Assembly (NCBI RefSeq): GCF_036320965.1
Contig: NC_092225.1
Coordinates: 74,610,935 to 74,674,934, forward strand
Length of the DNA stretch: 64,000 bases
From: Panulirus ornatus
Lineage: Eukaryota > Arthropoda > Malacostraca > Decapoda > Palinuridae
Reading direction: 5' to 3'
Within the stretch, counting starts at the first letter, position 1. Every line of letters starts with the position of its first letter. Below are positions 22,985-33,896 of the stretch, piece by piece. Both the position numbers and the translations under genes were made by a program. Below the pieces are notes generated by a model. The model was not told the origin of the DNA, ran no database searches, and saw nothing but the letters and a program-made list of their open reading frames with translations.

Positions 22985-23325
22985 ACATGCTAGCCTTGCC
23001 TTTTGGCAAAATGGCTGAAGCAATAGAGAGCAGTAGAAGATAGGAACATTTAGGTAGGTGCATCAGGTAGAAACATGAGGTAGAAGTAGCAGGGAGGAAC
23101 ATTAGATAGGAACATGAGGTAGAAGTATTCAGTCGGAGCATTAGGTAAGAGCCTCTGCAAACACTGCACCAGAGTTGCCCTTTGCCAGTGGTCTATTAAG
23201 AGTGAGGTACTACAGGCTAAGAAGCAGCACTGAAGTTCACTCGTTATGGAGACCCTATTGCCACGGCCACCCCCTTGAGAGAGTTCCAGAAAGGAACAGG
23301 CATCAGAGATATGGATAAATAATGG
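22985..23325 (+). repeat. Dispersed repeat containing a minisatellite
   Basis: 23038-23153 contains about five imperfect units built around GGAACATTAGGTAG or AACATGAGGTAGAAGTA, roughly 20-22 bp each. The following DNA to about 23325 ends with CCACGGCCACCCCCTTGAGA and ATCAGAGATATGGATAAATA. A diverged copy of that end appears at 42725-42810, so the whole is a dispersed element and not a local satellite alone. Confidence 0.65.
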
Positions 23326-24704
23326 GGTTTAATAAGACATCGTGAATTCATATCACATGAAGTATACTTAATAATCTGGTAAAATGGATATGAAGAACAA
23401 AATGTCAGCCGACAAGATAATGGACACTGAGTAATTTTTCCATATATTATTCATATCATTAGTAGGTTGAGCATGATGGTATTAGGCATATTTGGTAAGT
23501 TATATCAAAGCTCATCCCTAAGGTGAAGTAATATAAAGAGTTCCTTGTAATTTTACTAATGTTAAGCTCAATACCTGTACAAAGTACTCGTGACAGCCCC
23601 GAGCTAAAACGTAACCAATTCCACAGCAACAACCACCACCACAGAACTTCACTCCCACTGCACTCACCCCAAACCCTATGAAAAAGCCTATCTGGCCTTA
23701 TTTTCCATGATGTCTTACATTAATCTATGCTTCTTACTTAATGAATCCACATCACTTGTTCAACATTACAGGAAACCAATGAAGTTTGTTTGATGAATAT
23801 AACATCCATGAGAAATGTACAATCATGTATAAACACTCATTCATACATGGTGCAGCCATACTTAATGAAGGATTTTTAACTCAAAACTTTAGGAATTTAT
23901 TTTTCTGTGGTGTTATATGGATCGTAAATTAAACAAGTGTCCTTACATATATACAATATGTACATGTTACAGTGAATCTTCAATACAACCAAACTGTAGA
24001 AATAAATCTATTGAAAGAAAGCATTCCATCTACTGTATTTGACCAATTAAGCCACACTGCAAAAAAATTGGGGTGGTGTGCATGGCATTGAATAGGCAGA
24101 AATCAATAAGGTCTTGTTAATCAATGACATCCTGCAAGAAGGTTACTATATAACCTCATCACTAATGTTATCTCAATACAATATTTTTGCAAATATCTTT
24201 ACATTCTGCTGCTTGGTGTTAGAATTTACCCAAGGCAAGCCAGACACTTCATGCTTCACTTTTCTCTATCCTCACACATTTCTCTTCCAGCCACCCTTCC
24301 CCCTCCACTGCCCTTGCCCATGGTGATTCCACCTCTATCAGTTGAATCATTATCAAGTAATAGGTATTATTCATTGTTAGTATTTGATAAAAGCCACTTC
24401 CATTTATGAATTTTCATTATTTCGTACTTGGGTCAAGGTAACACTGATATTACAATCACTGTATCAATGGTGTCAAAGGAAGAGTGGTGTACTCTAAAGG
24501 CCTGAACTCAGACAACACCTCTATTTACCCAAGTTAGGATTCGAATTCATGAGTTGATACTCTCAGGTTCACATGCCACAGATGAAGAAATGATATCACA
24601 ATTTCTTGTGTTAGTTTATAGAAACAAAAGTTAAAACCACACAGACATTATGGATACCAGTTACAACCTCTACATGTAAGCAAAACTCTGGAGAATGAAA
24701 ACCT
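23326..24704. other. Intronic DNA, nothing recognised
   Basis: No coding region, RNA gene or repeat family recognised. Open frames here are short and without bias. Confidence 0.5.
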
Positions 24705-24815
24705 GGAAGTGACTTGAAGTGAAAGCTTTGAAGTAGTGAGTCGATATTTCCGAGGTTCACACCTCATGGAAAAAGAGGATTGACAATGCTGACTATCCTG
24801 GTTGGATGTGGAGGC
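24705..24815 (+). repeat. Dispersed repeat, inverted partner of 22466-22560
   Basis: Same unit as 22466-22560 in opposite orientation about 2.2 kb away, with GAAGTAGTGAGTCGATAT, GAGGTTCACACCTCATGG and ATCCTGGTTGGATG. Confidence 0.6.
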
Positions 24816-25589
24816 AATTGTACATTGAATCACTGATTATGAGTGGAGGAGGATGTTAGTTACAGTAAATACCATGAAGAGATTCTGCAGTGCAGTACTT
24901 AACAATGTTGACTATGAATCATGAAAAGGCCTCTCCGATTCAAATCCTGGTAAGAAAACTCACCTCACAGCCAACCCAGCTATTCATCCTGCCTTGGGCA
25001 TCAGCGAGATGGCACCAGGAAACAAACGAAGAACGTCCCATCCACTCATATACTCATTTATTTATTTTATTTATTATACTTTGTCGCTGTCTCCTGCGTT
25101 AGCAAGGTAGCACAAGGAAACAGACGAAAGAATGGCCCAACCCACCCACATACACATGTATATACATACACGTTCACACATGCACATATACATACATATA
25201 CATTTCAATGTATACATACATACACATACACAGGCATGTACATATATACACTTGTACATAATTCATACTTGATGTCTTTATTAATTCCCATCGCCACCCC
25301 GCCACACAGAAAATGACAATTCCCTCCCCCCTGCAAGCACGTGAGGAGGTGCTAGGAAAAGACAACAAAGGCCACATTCGTTCACACTCAGTCTCGAGCT
25401 GTCATGTATAATACACCAAAACCACAGCTCCCTTTCCACATCCAGGTCCCACAGAACTTTCCATGGTTTACCCCAGAGGCTTCACATGCCCTGGTTCAAT
25501 CCATTGGCAGCATGTCGACCCCGGTATACCACATCGTTCCAATTCACTCTATTCCTTGCACGCCTTTCACCCTCCTGTAAGTTCAGGCC

Positions 25590-26795
25590 CTAATCACTCA
25601 AAATCTTTTTCACTCCATCTTTCCACCTCCAATTTGGTATCCCACTTCTCCTCGTTCCCTTCACCTCTGACACATATATCCTCTTGGTCAATCTTTCTTC
25701 ACTCATTCTCTCCATGTGACCAAACCATTTCAAAACACCCTCTTCTGCTCTCTCAACCACACTCTTTTTATTCCCACACATCTCTCTTACCCTTTCATTA
25801 CTTACTCGATCAAACCACCTCACACCACATACTGTCCTCAAACATCTCATTTCCAGCACACCCACCCTCCTCCACACAACTCTATTTATAGCCCATGCCT
25901 CACAACCATATAACATTGTTGGAATCACTATTCCTACAAACATACCCATTTTTGCTTTCCAAGATAATGTTCTCGACGTCCACACATTTTTCAATGCTCC
26001 CAGAACTTTTGCCCCCTCCCCCACCCTATGATTCACTTCCACTTCCATGGTTCCATCTGCTGCCAAATCCACTCCCAGATATCTAAAACACTTCACTTCC
26101 TCCAGTTTTTCTCCATTCAAACTTACCTCCCAATTGACCTGTCCCTCAACCCTACTGTACCTAATAACCTTGCTCTTATTCACATTTACTCTCAGTTTTC
26201 TTCTTTCACACACTTTACCAAACTCAGTCACCAGCTTCTGCAGTTTCTCACATGAATCAGCCACCAACGCTGTATCAACAGCGAACAACAACTGACTCAC
26301 TTCCCAAGCTCTCTCATCCACAACAGACTGCATACCTGCCCCTCTTTCCAAAACTCTTGCATTCACCTCCCTAACAACCCCATCCATAAACAAATTAAAC
26401 AACCATGGAGACATCACGCACCCCTGCTGCAAACCAACATTCACTGAGAACCAATCACTTTCCTCTTTTCCTACATGTACACATGCCTTACATCCTCGAT
26501 AAAAACTTTTCACTGCTTCTAACAACTTACCTCCCACAACATATATTCTTAATACCTTCCACAGAGCATCTCTATCAACTCTATCATATGCCTTCTCCAG
26601 ATCCATAAATGCTACATGCAAATCCATTTGCTTTTCTAAGTATTTCTCACATACATTTTTCAAAGCAAAAACCTGATCCACACATCTTCTACCACTTCTG
26701 AAACCACACTGTTCTTCCCCAATCTGATGCTCTGTACATGCCTTCACCCTCTCAATCAATACCCTCCCATATAATTTACCAGGAATACTCAACAA
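25590..26795 (-). pseudogene. RTE reverse transcriptase, motif C mutated
   Basis: The 401-codon frame covers LLSIPGKLYGRVLIERVKAC to GVKKILSD. It keeps motif A (AFMDLEKAYDRVDR) and QQGCVMSPWLFNLFMDG, but the active site reads FAVD instead of FADD. The first catalytic aspartate is replaced by valine, so the enzyme could not polymerise. It stops at ILSD because the next codon is TAG where other copies have CGG. Upstream RT fingers (MKAGKAAGLDGIAVEF-like) continue from about 26800 to 27440 with further stops. Confidence 0.9.
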
Positions 26796-27442
26796 ACTTA
26801 TACCTCTGTAATTTCAGCACTCACTTTTATCCCCTTTGCCTTTGTACAATGGCACTATGCAAGCATTCCACCAGTCCTCAGGCACCTCACCATGAGTCAT
26901 ACAGACATTGAATAACCTTACCAACCATTCAACAATACAGTCACCCCCTTTTTTTTAATAAATTCCACTGCAATACCATCCAAACCCGCTGCCTTGCCGG
27001 CTTTCATCTTCCGCAAAGCTTTTACCACCTCTTCTCTGTTTACCTAATCATTCTCCCTAACCCTCTCACTTTGTACACCGCCTCAACCAAAATACCCTAT
27101 ATCTGCTGCTCTATCATCAAACACATTCAACAAACCTTCAAAATACTCACTCCATTTCCTTCTCACATCAGCACTACTTGTTATCACCTCCCCATTAGCC
27201 CCCTTCACTGATGTTCCCATTTGTTCCTTTGTCGCATGCACTTTATTTACCTCCTTCTAAAACATCTTTTTATTCTCCCTAAGATTTAATGATACTCTCT
27301 CTCCCCAACTCTCATTTGCCCTCTTTTTTGCCTCTTGCACCTTTCTCTTGACCTCCTGCCTCTTTCTTTTATACATCTCCCAGTCATCTGCATTTTATCC
27401 CTGCAAAAATCATCCAAATGCCTCTCTCTTCTCTTTCACTAA

Positions 27443-27682
27443 TTATCTTACTTCTTCATCCCACCACTCACTACCCTTTCTAATCTGCCCACCTCCCACT
27501 CTTCTCATGCCACAAGCATCTTTTGCGTAAGCCATCACTGCTTCCCTAAATACATCCCATTCCTCCCCCACTCCCCTTACCTCCTTTGTTCTCACCTTTT
27601 TCCATTCTGTACTCAGTCTCTCCTGGTACTTCCTCACACATGTCTCCTTCTCAAGCTCACTTACTCTCACCACTCTCTTCAC
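27443..27682 (-). pseudogene. RTE linker between endonuclease and RT
   Basis: Reads MKRVVRVSELEKETCVRKYQ, ERLSTEWKKVRTKEV, and WWDEEVR followed by a stop. It directly continues the endonuclease frame in intact family members. Here a one-base deletion (AAGATTGTAG for AAGATTTGTAG) breaks the link to the upstream frame. Confidence 0.85.
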
Positions 27683-28488
27683 CCCAACATTCTCTCTTCT
27701 TTTCTGAAAACCTCTACAATCTTCACCTTTGCCTCCACAAGAAAATGATCAGACATCCTTCCAGTTGCACCTCTCAGCACATTAACATCCAAAAGTCTCT
27801 CTTTCGCGCACCTATCAATTAACATGTAATCCAATAACGCCCTCTGGCCATCTCTCCTACTTACATACGTATACTTATGTATATCTCTCTTTTTAAACCA
27901 GGTATTCCCAATCACCAGTCCTTTTTCAGCACATAAATCTACAAGCTCTTCACCATTTCCATTTACAACACTGAACACCCCATGTACACCAATTATTCCC
28001 TCAACTGCCACATTACTCACCTTTGCATTCACATCACCCATCACTATAACCTGGTCTTGTGCATCAAAACTACAAACACACTCACTCAGCTGCTCCCAAA
28101 ACACTTGCCTATCATGATCTTCCTTCTCATGCTCAGGTGCATATGCACCAATAATCACCCATCTCTCTCCATCCACTCTCAGTTTTACCCATATCAATCT
28201 GGAGTTTACTTTTTTACACTCTATCACATACTCCCACCACTCCTGTTTCATGAGTAGTGCTATTCCTTCCCTTGCTCTTGTCCTCTCACTAACCCCTGAC
28301 TTTACTCCCAAGACATTCCCAAACCAGTCTTCCCCTTTACCCTTGAGCTTCGTTTCACTCAGAGCCAAAACATCCAGGTTCCTTTCCTCAAACATACTAC
28401 CTATCTCTCCTTTTTTCTCATCTTGGTTACATCCACACACATTTAGACACCCCAATCTGAGCCTTCGAGGAGGATGAGCACTCCCCAC
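27679..28488 (-). CDS. RTE apurinic-like endonuclease domain, intact frame
   Basis: This 269-codon frame encodes the exonuclease-endonuclease-phosphatase type domain that nicks target DNA for LINE insertion. Expected catalytic landmarks are all present: LNVCGCNQDEK (Asn16), LALSETKL (Glu45), GAYAPEHE, IVMGDVNAKV (Asp152, Asn154), RRDGQRALLDYMLID and MSDHFL (Asp247, His248). The start is chosen at MGSAHPPRR, in frame with the 5' UTR end. The frame leaves homology only at EVFRKEERMLG because of the one-base deletion at the linker. It is the best endonuclease in the window and lies in an otherwise broken element, so it is probably not expressed as a functional protein. Confidence 0.88.
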   Translation of the reverse strand: MGSAHPPRRLRLGCLNVCGCNQDEKKGEIGSMFEERNLDVLALSETKLKGKGEDWFGNVLGVKSGVSERTRAREGIALLMKQEWWEYVIECKKVNSRLIWVKLRVDGERWVIIGAYAPEHEKEDHDRQVFWEQLSECVCSFDAQDQVIVMGDVNAKVSNVAVEGIIGVHGVFSVVNGNGEELVDLCAEKGLVIGNTWFKKRDIHKYTYVSRRDGQRALLDYMLIDRCAKERLLDVNVLRGATGRMSDHFLVEAKVKIVEVFRKEERMLG

Positions 28489-28639
28489 GTGACTCCCTCT
28501 GTTTCCCCGTTTAGAAAGTTGAAATACAAGGAGAGAGTTGCTAGCCCCCCACTCCCTTCCCCTTTAGTTGCCTTTTATGATACGTGAGGAATGCATGGGA
28601 AGTATTTTTTTTCCCTATCCCCAGGGATAGGGGAGAAAG

Positions 28640-29411
28640 AATATATATATATATTTATTTATATTTATTTATTTATTTTGCTTTGTCGCTGTCTCTCGCG
28701 TTTGCGAGGTAGCGCAAGGAAACAGACGAAAGAAATGGCCCAACCCACCCCCATACACATGTATATACATACACGTCCACACACGCAAATATACATACCT
28801 ATACATCTCAATGTACACATATATATACACACACTGACATACTCACATATACACATGTACATAATTCATACTGTCTGCCCTCATTCATTCCCATCGCCAC
28901 CCGCCACACATGAAAGAACAACCCCCTCCCCGTGCATATGTGCAAGGTAGCACTAGGAAAAGACAGCAAGGGCCACATTCGTTAACACTCAGTCTCTAAC
29001 TGTCATGTATAATGCACCAAAACCACAGCTCCACATCCACATCCAGGCCCCACAGAACTTTCCATGGTTTACCCCAGACGCTTCACATGCCCTGATTCAA
29101 TCCATTGATCACGTTGAACCCAGTATACCATATCACTCCAATTCACTCTATTCCTTGCAGGCCTTTCACCCTCTGGCATGTTCAGGCCTCAGTCACTCAA
29201 AATCTTTTTCACTCCATCTTTCCACCTCCAATTTGGTCTCCCACTTCTCGTTTCCTCCACCTCTGACACATATATTCTCTTCGTCAATCTTTCCTCACTC
29301 ATTCTCTCCATGTGACCAAACCATTTCAAAACACCCTCTTCTGCTCTCTCAACCACACTCTCTTTATTACCACACATCTTTCTTACCCTTTCATTACTTA
29401 CTCGATCAAAC
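28640..29411 (-). mobile_element. RTE-type LINE, 5'-truncated, long 3' UTR
   Basis: The tail begins at about 28673 (GCTTTGTCGCTGTCTC on plus) next to a TA/TTTA tract, followed by the long 3' UTR with its internal CTAGGAAAAGACAGCAAGGG region. Coding DNA at 29189-29411 reads FDRVSNERVRKMCGNKESVV, WFGHMERMSEERLTKR and NWRWKDGVKKILSD. Homology stops at 29411. It lies head to tail upstream of the full-length minus copy and next to a short element. Confidence 0.88.
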
Positions 29412-29426
29412 GCCTGCACACGCACA

Positions 29427-29661
29427 TTTTTCTTTTTATACTATTCGCCATTTCCTGTGTTAGCCAGGTAGCATTAAGAAAAGAGGACTGAGCCTTTGAG
29501 GGAAATCCTCACCTGGCCCCCCTTCTCTGTTTCTTCTTCTTCTACTAAACTGGAAACGAGAGGGGAGGATTTCCAGCACCCTGCTCCCTCCCCTTTTAGT
29601 TGCCTTCTATGACACGCAGAGAATACATGGGAAGTATTCTTTCTTCCCTATCCCCAGGGAT
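29427..29661 (-). mobile_element. RTE-derived short non-autonomous element
   Basis: Complete copy. The plus strand shows ATACTATTCGCCATTTCC, GCCAGGTAGCATTAAG, CCTCACCTGGCCCCCC, GGGGAGGATTTCCAGC, TAGTTGCCTTCTATGACACG and ends CCTATCCCCAGGGAT. It has no reading frame. It is followed by TA/CA-rich DNA resembling the RTE 3' UTR. Confidence 0.88.
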
Positions 29662-29765
29662 AACACACACATACATATACATATCAACATATACATACAC
29701 ATATGCAGACATTACATACATACATATGTACATATTCATACTTGCTTGCCTATATAAAAACATAT
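29662..29765 (-). repeat. CA/TA-rich remnant of an RTE 3' UTR
   Basis: ACACACATACATATACATAT and repeated CATACATA units, ending CATATTCATACTTGCTTGCC, resemble the microsatellite part of the long 3' UTR in minus orientation (compare 9840-9960). Confidence 0.5.
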
Positions 29766-30722
29766 ATAGGTTAATGAAAGGTGGAAGAGTTCAAAGCTCT
29801 CTGAGAACTTTGGTGAAAAGGAAGAAGAATATGAAATATACAAGTATCCTTCAAAATGGAATCTTTTACTTATTCTTCTTTGTGGATGTCAATCTTTTAA
29901 AATATCAAATGAAAATAATAGCATCAGAGATAGACTCTGCATAACATTTTCAGAAATTAAAACAGAAGAAAGGAGAATTAGGTAGAAGTAGTTGGTTTGA
30001 ATATTAGGGAGAAGTATTTGATAGGATGACATTACAAAGTTTGATGGATCAATTGTTTGACATAACTGATACTGGTGAATTTGTATGGCTGAAGGAACGG
30101 GGAGCCAACATGGACCATGACAAAGAATATTCTCCGAGGAATTTCAGATGATTTTGCTAGGTGTATGACTGTGGATGATAAGTAATGTGTTTTTTAAGTA
30201 CCATAGTATAAGGATGAATAAACATGCAAAATCTAATTAATAACCTGAATGTGCAATGTGAATGGGTATGAGAACTACTAATAATGTACTAGTATATACA
30301 GCTAACATACATGAATGTTCTCTAAGGTAAATCTGGTTAATGAGATTCAAGTAATAAGCATAAAAAAAGAACAGAAACCATTCATATTACTGGTGTAGAT
30401 ATGCATGATAAATGGTATCAGACCTCCTGGTAATGATATTATTTGCATTAATTCTAAGCTAATTCTGTACGTTACACATATTTGTTACATCAAGCTTATC
30501 AGCAGAAAGAAAGACAACTGATTAATATGATAAACTGAAATGGCTTTTTCAGCACTGCAGTAGTGGGCCATTTTCAAGAATAGGACTGCAATCTGAAAAT
30601 TTGCTGTGGGTTTAAGAAAAAATCAGAAAGCAGATAAATGGAAACTTCTGGAATATTGATATGCTAAATATGTTAATTGCTGATCAGTGAGCAGAATCAT
30701 AATATCTAATAAGCACACCAAC
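29766..30722. other. Intronic DNA 3' of collagen exon B
   Basis: No gene or repeat recognised up to the donor of exon B on the minus strand. Confidence 0.55.
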
Positions 30723-30875
30723 CTTAACCACCGTGATATTTGTTCCATCAGGCTGTATGAGGGAGGTGACTAAACCTGGGGGTCCTGGAAGACCCCTATC
30801 ACCTTTCTCACCACGGAATCCTTGGGGCCCTATATCTCCTTTGGAACCTGGGCTACCTGGCTTTCCCTTTTCTCC
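30723..30875 (-). CDS. Collagen chain, internal exon B
   Basis: A 153-nt, 51-codon exon with acceptor ATATTTCAG before GGAGAAAAG. It reads GEKGKPGSPGSKGDIGPQG, then FRGEKGDRGLPGPPG, then a short non-collagenous stretch LVTSLIQPDGTNITVVK. Phase 0 at both ends, so it continues with GDKGDRG of exon C. The donor (AAG|GTTGGT) is weak but is the only one that keeps frame and Gly register. NIT is a potential N-glycosylation site. The interruption again points to a non-fibrillar collagen; multiplexin is my first guess at low certainty. Confidence 0.87.
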
Positions 30876-31056
30876 CTGAAATATTAAAGAAAGTTTGCAT
30901 GAACTAACAGACACTTCCAATCTTCTGTATGTTACTGAAATTTCTAAGTAACCTAAGAGGTATGTAGTAAAAATTGAAAGTCTAAAACAGAAAGGCAAAA
31001 AATTTGTGGGGGTAACATATCTTTAAAATGAACAAGTCAACAAATCTCTCCAATTA

Positions 31057-31459
<403 letters not shown>

Positions 31460-31612
31460 TTCCATGATCCCAGAAGATAACAATGAGGGGCAGGGGTAAG
31501 GGGCTGGATATCCTCCCTATTGTAACATTTCTATATAAAAGAAGGAAGAGAATAGGAGCCATGTGAGGATTTTAACTCTAAAGCTCAGTTATCAGTTCCT
31601 AATGCTGCTTCA
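31460..31612 (+). mobile_element. Old copy of the RTE-derived short element
   Basis: Read on the reverse strand, the order GCAGCATTAGGAACTG, AATCCTCACATGGC, TTCCTTCTTTTATA, GGGAGGATATCCAGCCCC parallels the complete short elements block by block, with many substitutions. The terminal ATCCCTGG is not recognisable. It is evidence that the short family is not only recent. Confidence 0.55.
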
Positions 31613-32455
31613 CTATGGTGGGAAAGAGTGAGAAGGTCTGACAAAAATAATCTTCATTATTTTCATCATCAGTATCATCATTAACCTTTAGAGGATTAAG
31701 CCTAAAAATTTAGGGTGGTCCTCAAGACCAGGGTTCATCAAAAGATTTAAAAAAATATTCTAGACAATAATCAATAGGAAATATCAAAAGAGGTAAAGAG
31801 ATGGGAAATATCTTGTATATTAAACAACTTTGTTACTGCACAGACATCCAACTCTGGTGTGCAGCATGAGCTTGCTTTATTATATGTTTGTTGCCTTTTA
31901 TTGACTCATTCATCTTTGTCTCTTCTCAGCCACCACCTATGGATAAGTGATGCACAGAGAACTTTTCCCAGTACAAACAGTTTAACATCTGTTTAATTAT
32001 CATTACAGTACTCTGCACCCTGAAGTCTACTGCTAATTAGCCACTAATTGATGCACAATGTATACAAGGGCCATAACTTCCTCCATCATGTTATATTGGT
32101 AACTGAGACACAAGAATTCTTTCCTAGTACGAATTTTAGTTGCTTTTGACATATAGCATCTCTACATACTGATAAAGTGCACCCTTTAATTACAATGACA
32201 GTGGGAAAAGGCAACCCGAACAAGAACAGGTAGGTTCGCCAGAAGATAAAATTCTATGCTATATGGGTAACTAATTCCCTACGATTTTTTTCCACAGTGT
32301 TAACTCTAGTTGCTCATGACATAAAGCACTTCCACATACCAATAAAGAGCACATTTGAATTTAAATAAAGGCAAGGAGAGGCAGTCCATACAAGTATGGC
32401 TAGGGTTTCCCTACCACAGAATGTACAAAGACGGCTAAGATCCTTAAGGGGTTAT
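31613..32455. other. Non-coding DNA with a diverged direct repeat
   Basis: About 145 bases at 32092-32236 and at 32260-32405 share blocks (TATGGTAACT-like, GTTGCT-TGACATA-AGCA, ACATAC-ATAAAG-GCAC, AAGGCA) at a spacing of about 168 bp, indicating an old tandem duplication. No gene seen. Confidence 0.45.
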
Positions 32456-32560
32456 CATCATTACCATAATCATCATCATCATCATATCCATTTCTGTCAA
32501 CACTAGATATCATTATTATCATTTTCATGATCATCATCATCATTATCATCGTTATTCATT
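32456..32560. repeat. (ATC)n-rich microsatellite
   Basis: Interrupted CAT/ATC trinucleotides in two blocks (about 32465-32490 and 32510-32552). Confidence 0.8.
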
Positions 32561-32632
32561 GGTGTAGCAGTTAGCAATTCTGAATTTTGAAGCTTTCATG
32601 GGCCACCCAGGGTTAAGCCCACACAGGTTAGA
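32560..32632 (+). repeat. Possible tRNA-derived SINE fragment
   Basis: TGGTGTAGCAGTTAGC resembles an A box and GGGTTAAGCCC about 40 bases later resembles a B box. The stretch does not fold as a full tRNA by inspection. Low certainty. Confidence 0.3.
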
Positions 32633-32671
32633 GTCATAGTAGTGGTAGTCAGTGAACAGTCAACCCAGCTG

Positions 32672-33896
32672 ATGAGAATTAGTGAGTGTGGAAACGATAC
32701 TTGTGTGAGGAAGTACCACGAGAGATTGAGTATAGAATAGCAAAAGATGCGAGGGAAGTGGGTAAGGAATGGGATGTATCTAGGGAAGCAGTGATGGCTT
32801 GCCAAAAGATGCATGAGGCATGAGAAAGGTAGGAGGTGGGCAAATTACAAAGGGTAGTGAAAGGTGGGATGAAGAGTTAAGTTGTAAGTGAAAGGGAAAA
32901 GAGAGAAGATTGGACGATACTTACTTGAAAGCAGTACAAATGAGTGGGAAATGTATAAAAGAAAGCAGCAAGGGGTCAAGAGAAAGGTGCAAGGGTTGAA
33001 AAAGAGGGCAAATGAGAGTTGGGGTGAGAGGGTATCATTAAACTTTATGGAGAATAAAAAGATGTTTTGGAAGGAGGTAAATAGTATGCATTAAGACAAG
33101 AAAACAAATGGGAACATCAGTGAAGGGGGCAAGTGGAGAGGTGATAACAGGTAGTGATGAAGTGAGATGATGATGGAGTGAATATTTTGAAGGTTTGTTG
33201 AATGTGTCTGATGAGCGAGTGGCAGATGCAAGGTGTTTTGGTCAGGGTAGTGTGCGAAGTGAAAGGGTCAAAGAGAATGGTTTGGTAAAGAGAGATGTAG
33301 TGAAAGCCTTGCGGAAGATGAAGTCTGGCAAGACAGGAGGGTTAGGATGGTATTGCAGTGGAATTCATTAAAAAAGTGGGTGACTGTGTTCTTGACTGGT
33401 TGATAAGGTTATTCATTGTATGTATGGACCATGAAGAAGTGCCTGAGGACTGTTGAAATGCATGTATAGTGCCACTGTACAAAGGCAAAGGGGATAATGG
33501 TGAGTGTTCAAACTAGAGAGGCATAAGTTTGTAGAATATTCCTGGGAAATTATATGGGAGGGTACTGATTGAGAGGGTGAAGGCATGTACAGAGCATCAG
33601 ATTTGGGAAGAGCAGTGTGGTTTCAGAAGTGGTAGAGGATGTGTAAATCTGGTGTTTGCTTTGAAGAATTTATGCGAGAAATACTTGGAAAAACAGATGG
33701 ATTTGTATGTAGCATTTATTCATCTGGAAAAAGCATATGATAGGGTTGATATAGATGCTTTGTGGAAGGCTTTAAGAGTATATGGTGAGGGAGGTAAGTT
33801 GCTAGAAGCAGTGAGAGTTTTTACCAAGGATGTAAGGCATGTGTACGAGTAAGAAGAGAGGAGAGTGATTGGTTCCCAGTGAATGTTGGTTTGCAG
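32672..33896 (+). mobile_element. RTE-type LINE, diverged 5' part of a chimeric copy
   Basis: Starts in the EN-RT linker (GAGGAAGTACCACGAGAG) and runs through ANESWGERVSLNFMENKKMF (32888-33094), ACTEHQIWEEQCGFRSGRGC and AFIHLEKAYDRVDIDALWKA (33577-33852). Motif A has HLEKAYD where other copies have DLEKAYD, so a catalytic Asp is lost. Many stops. Close nucleotide similarity to the main family ends at about 33896, at the codons for NVGLQ. Confidence 0.8.

Larger units (their letters stand above)
25068..28628 (-). mobile_element. RTE-type LINE, full-length copy with long 3' UTR
   Basis: This is the only copy that spans both element ends. On its sense strand it starts at 28628 with ATCCCTGGGGATAGGG, has a 5' UTR of about 140 bases, then the endonuclease (28488-27679), linker, RT and C-terminal region to about 25540, then the long 3' UTR ending in the stem-loop and GACAAAGTATAATAAA at 25068. 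Length is about 3.56 kb. Its 5' end abuts TA/TTTA repeats followed by another RTE tail. It lies between collagen exons B and C. Confidence 0.92.

Noticed and set aside
32560..32632. A functional tRNA gene
   Set aside because: A- and B-box-like blocks are present but no cloverleaf with acceptor stem can be drawn by eye; at most a SINE remnant.
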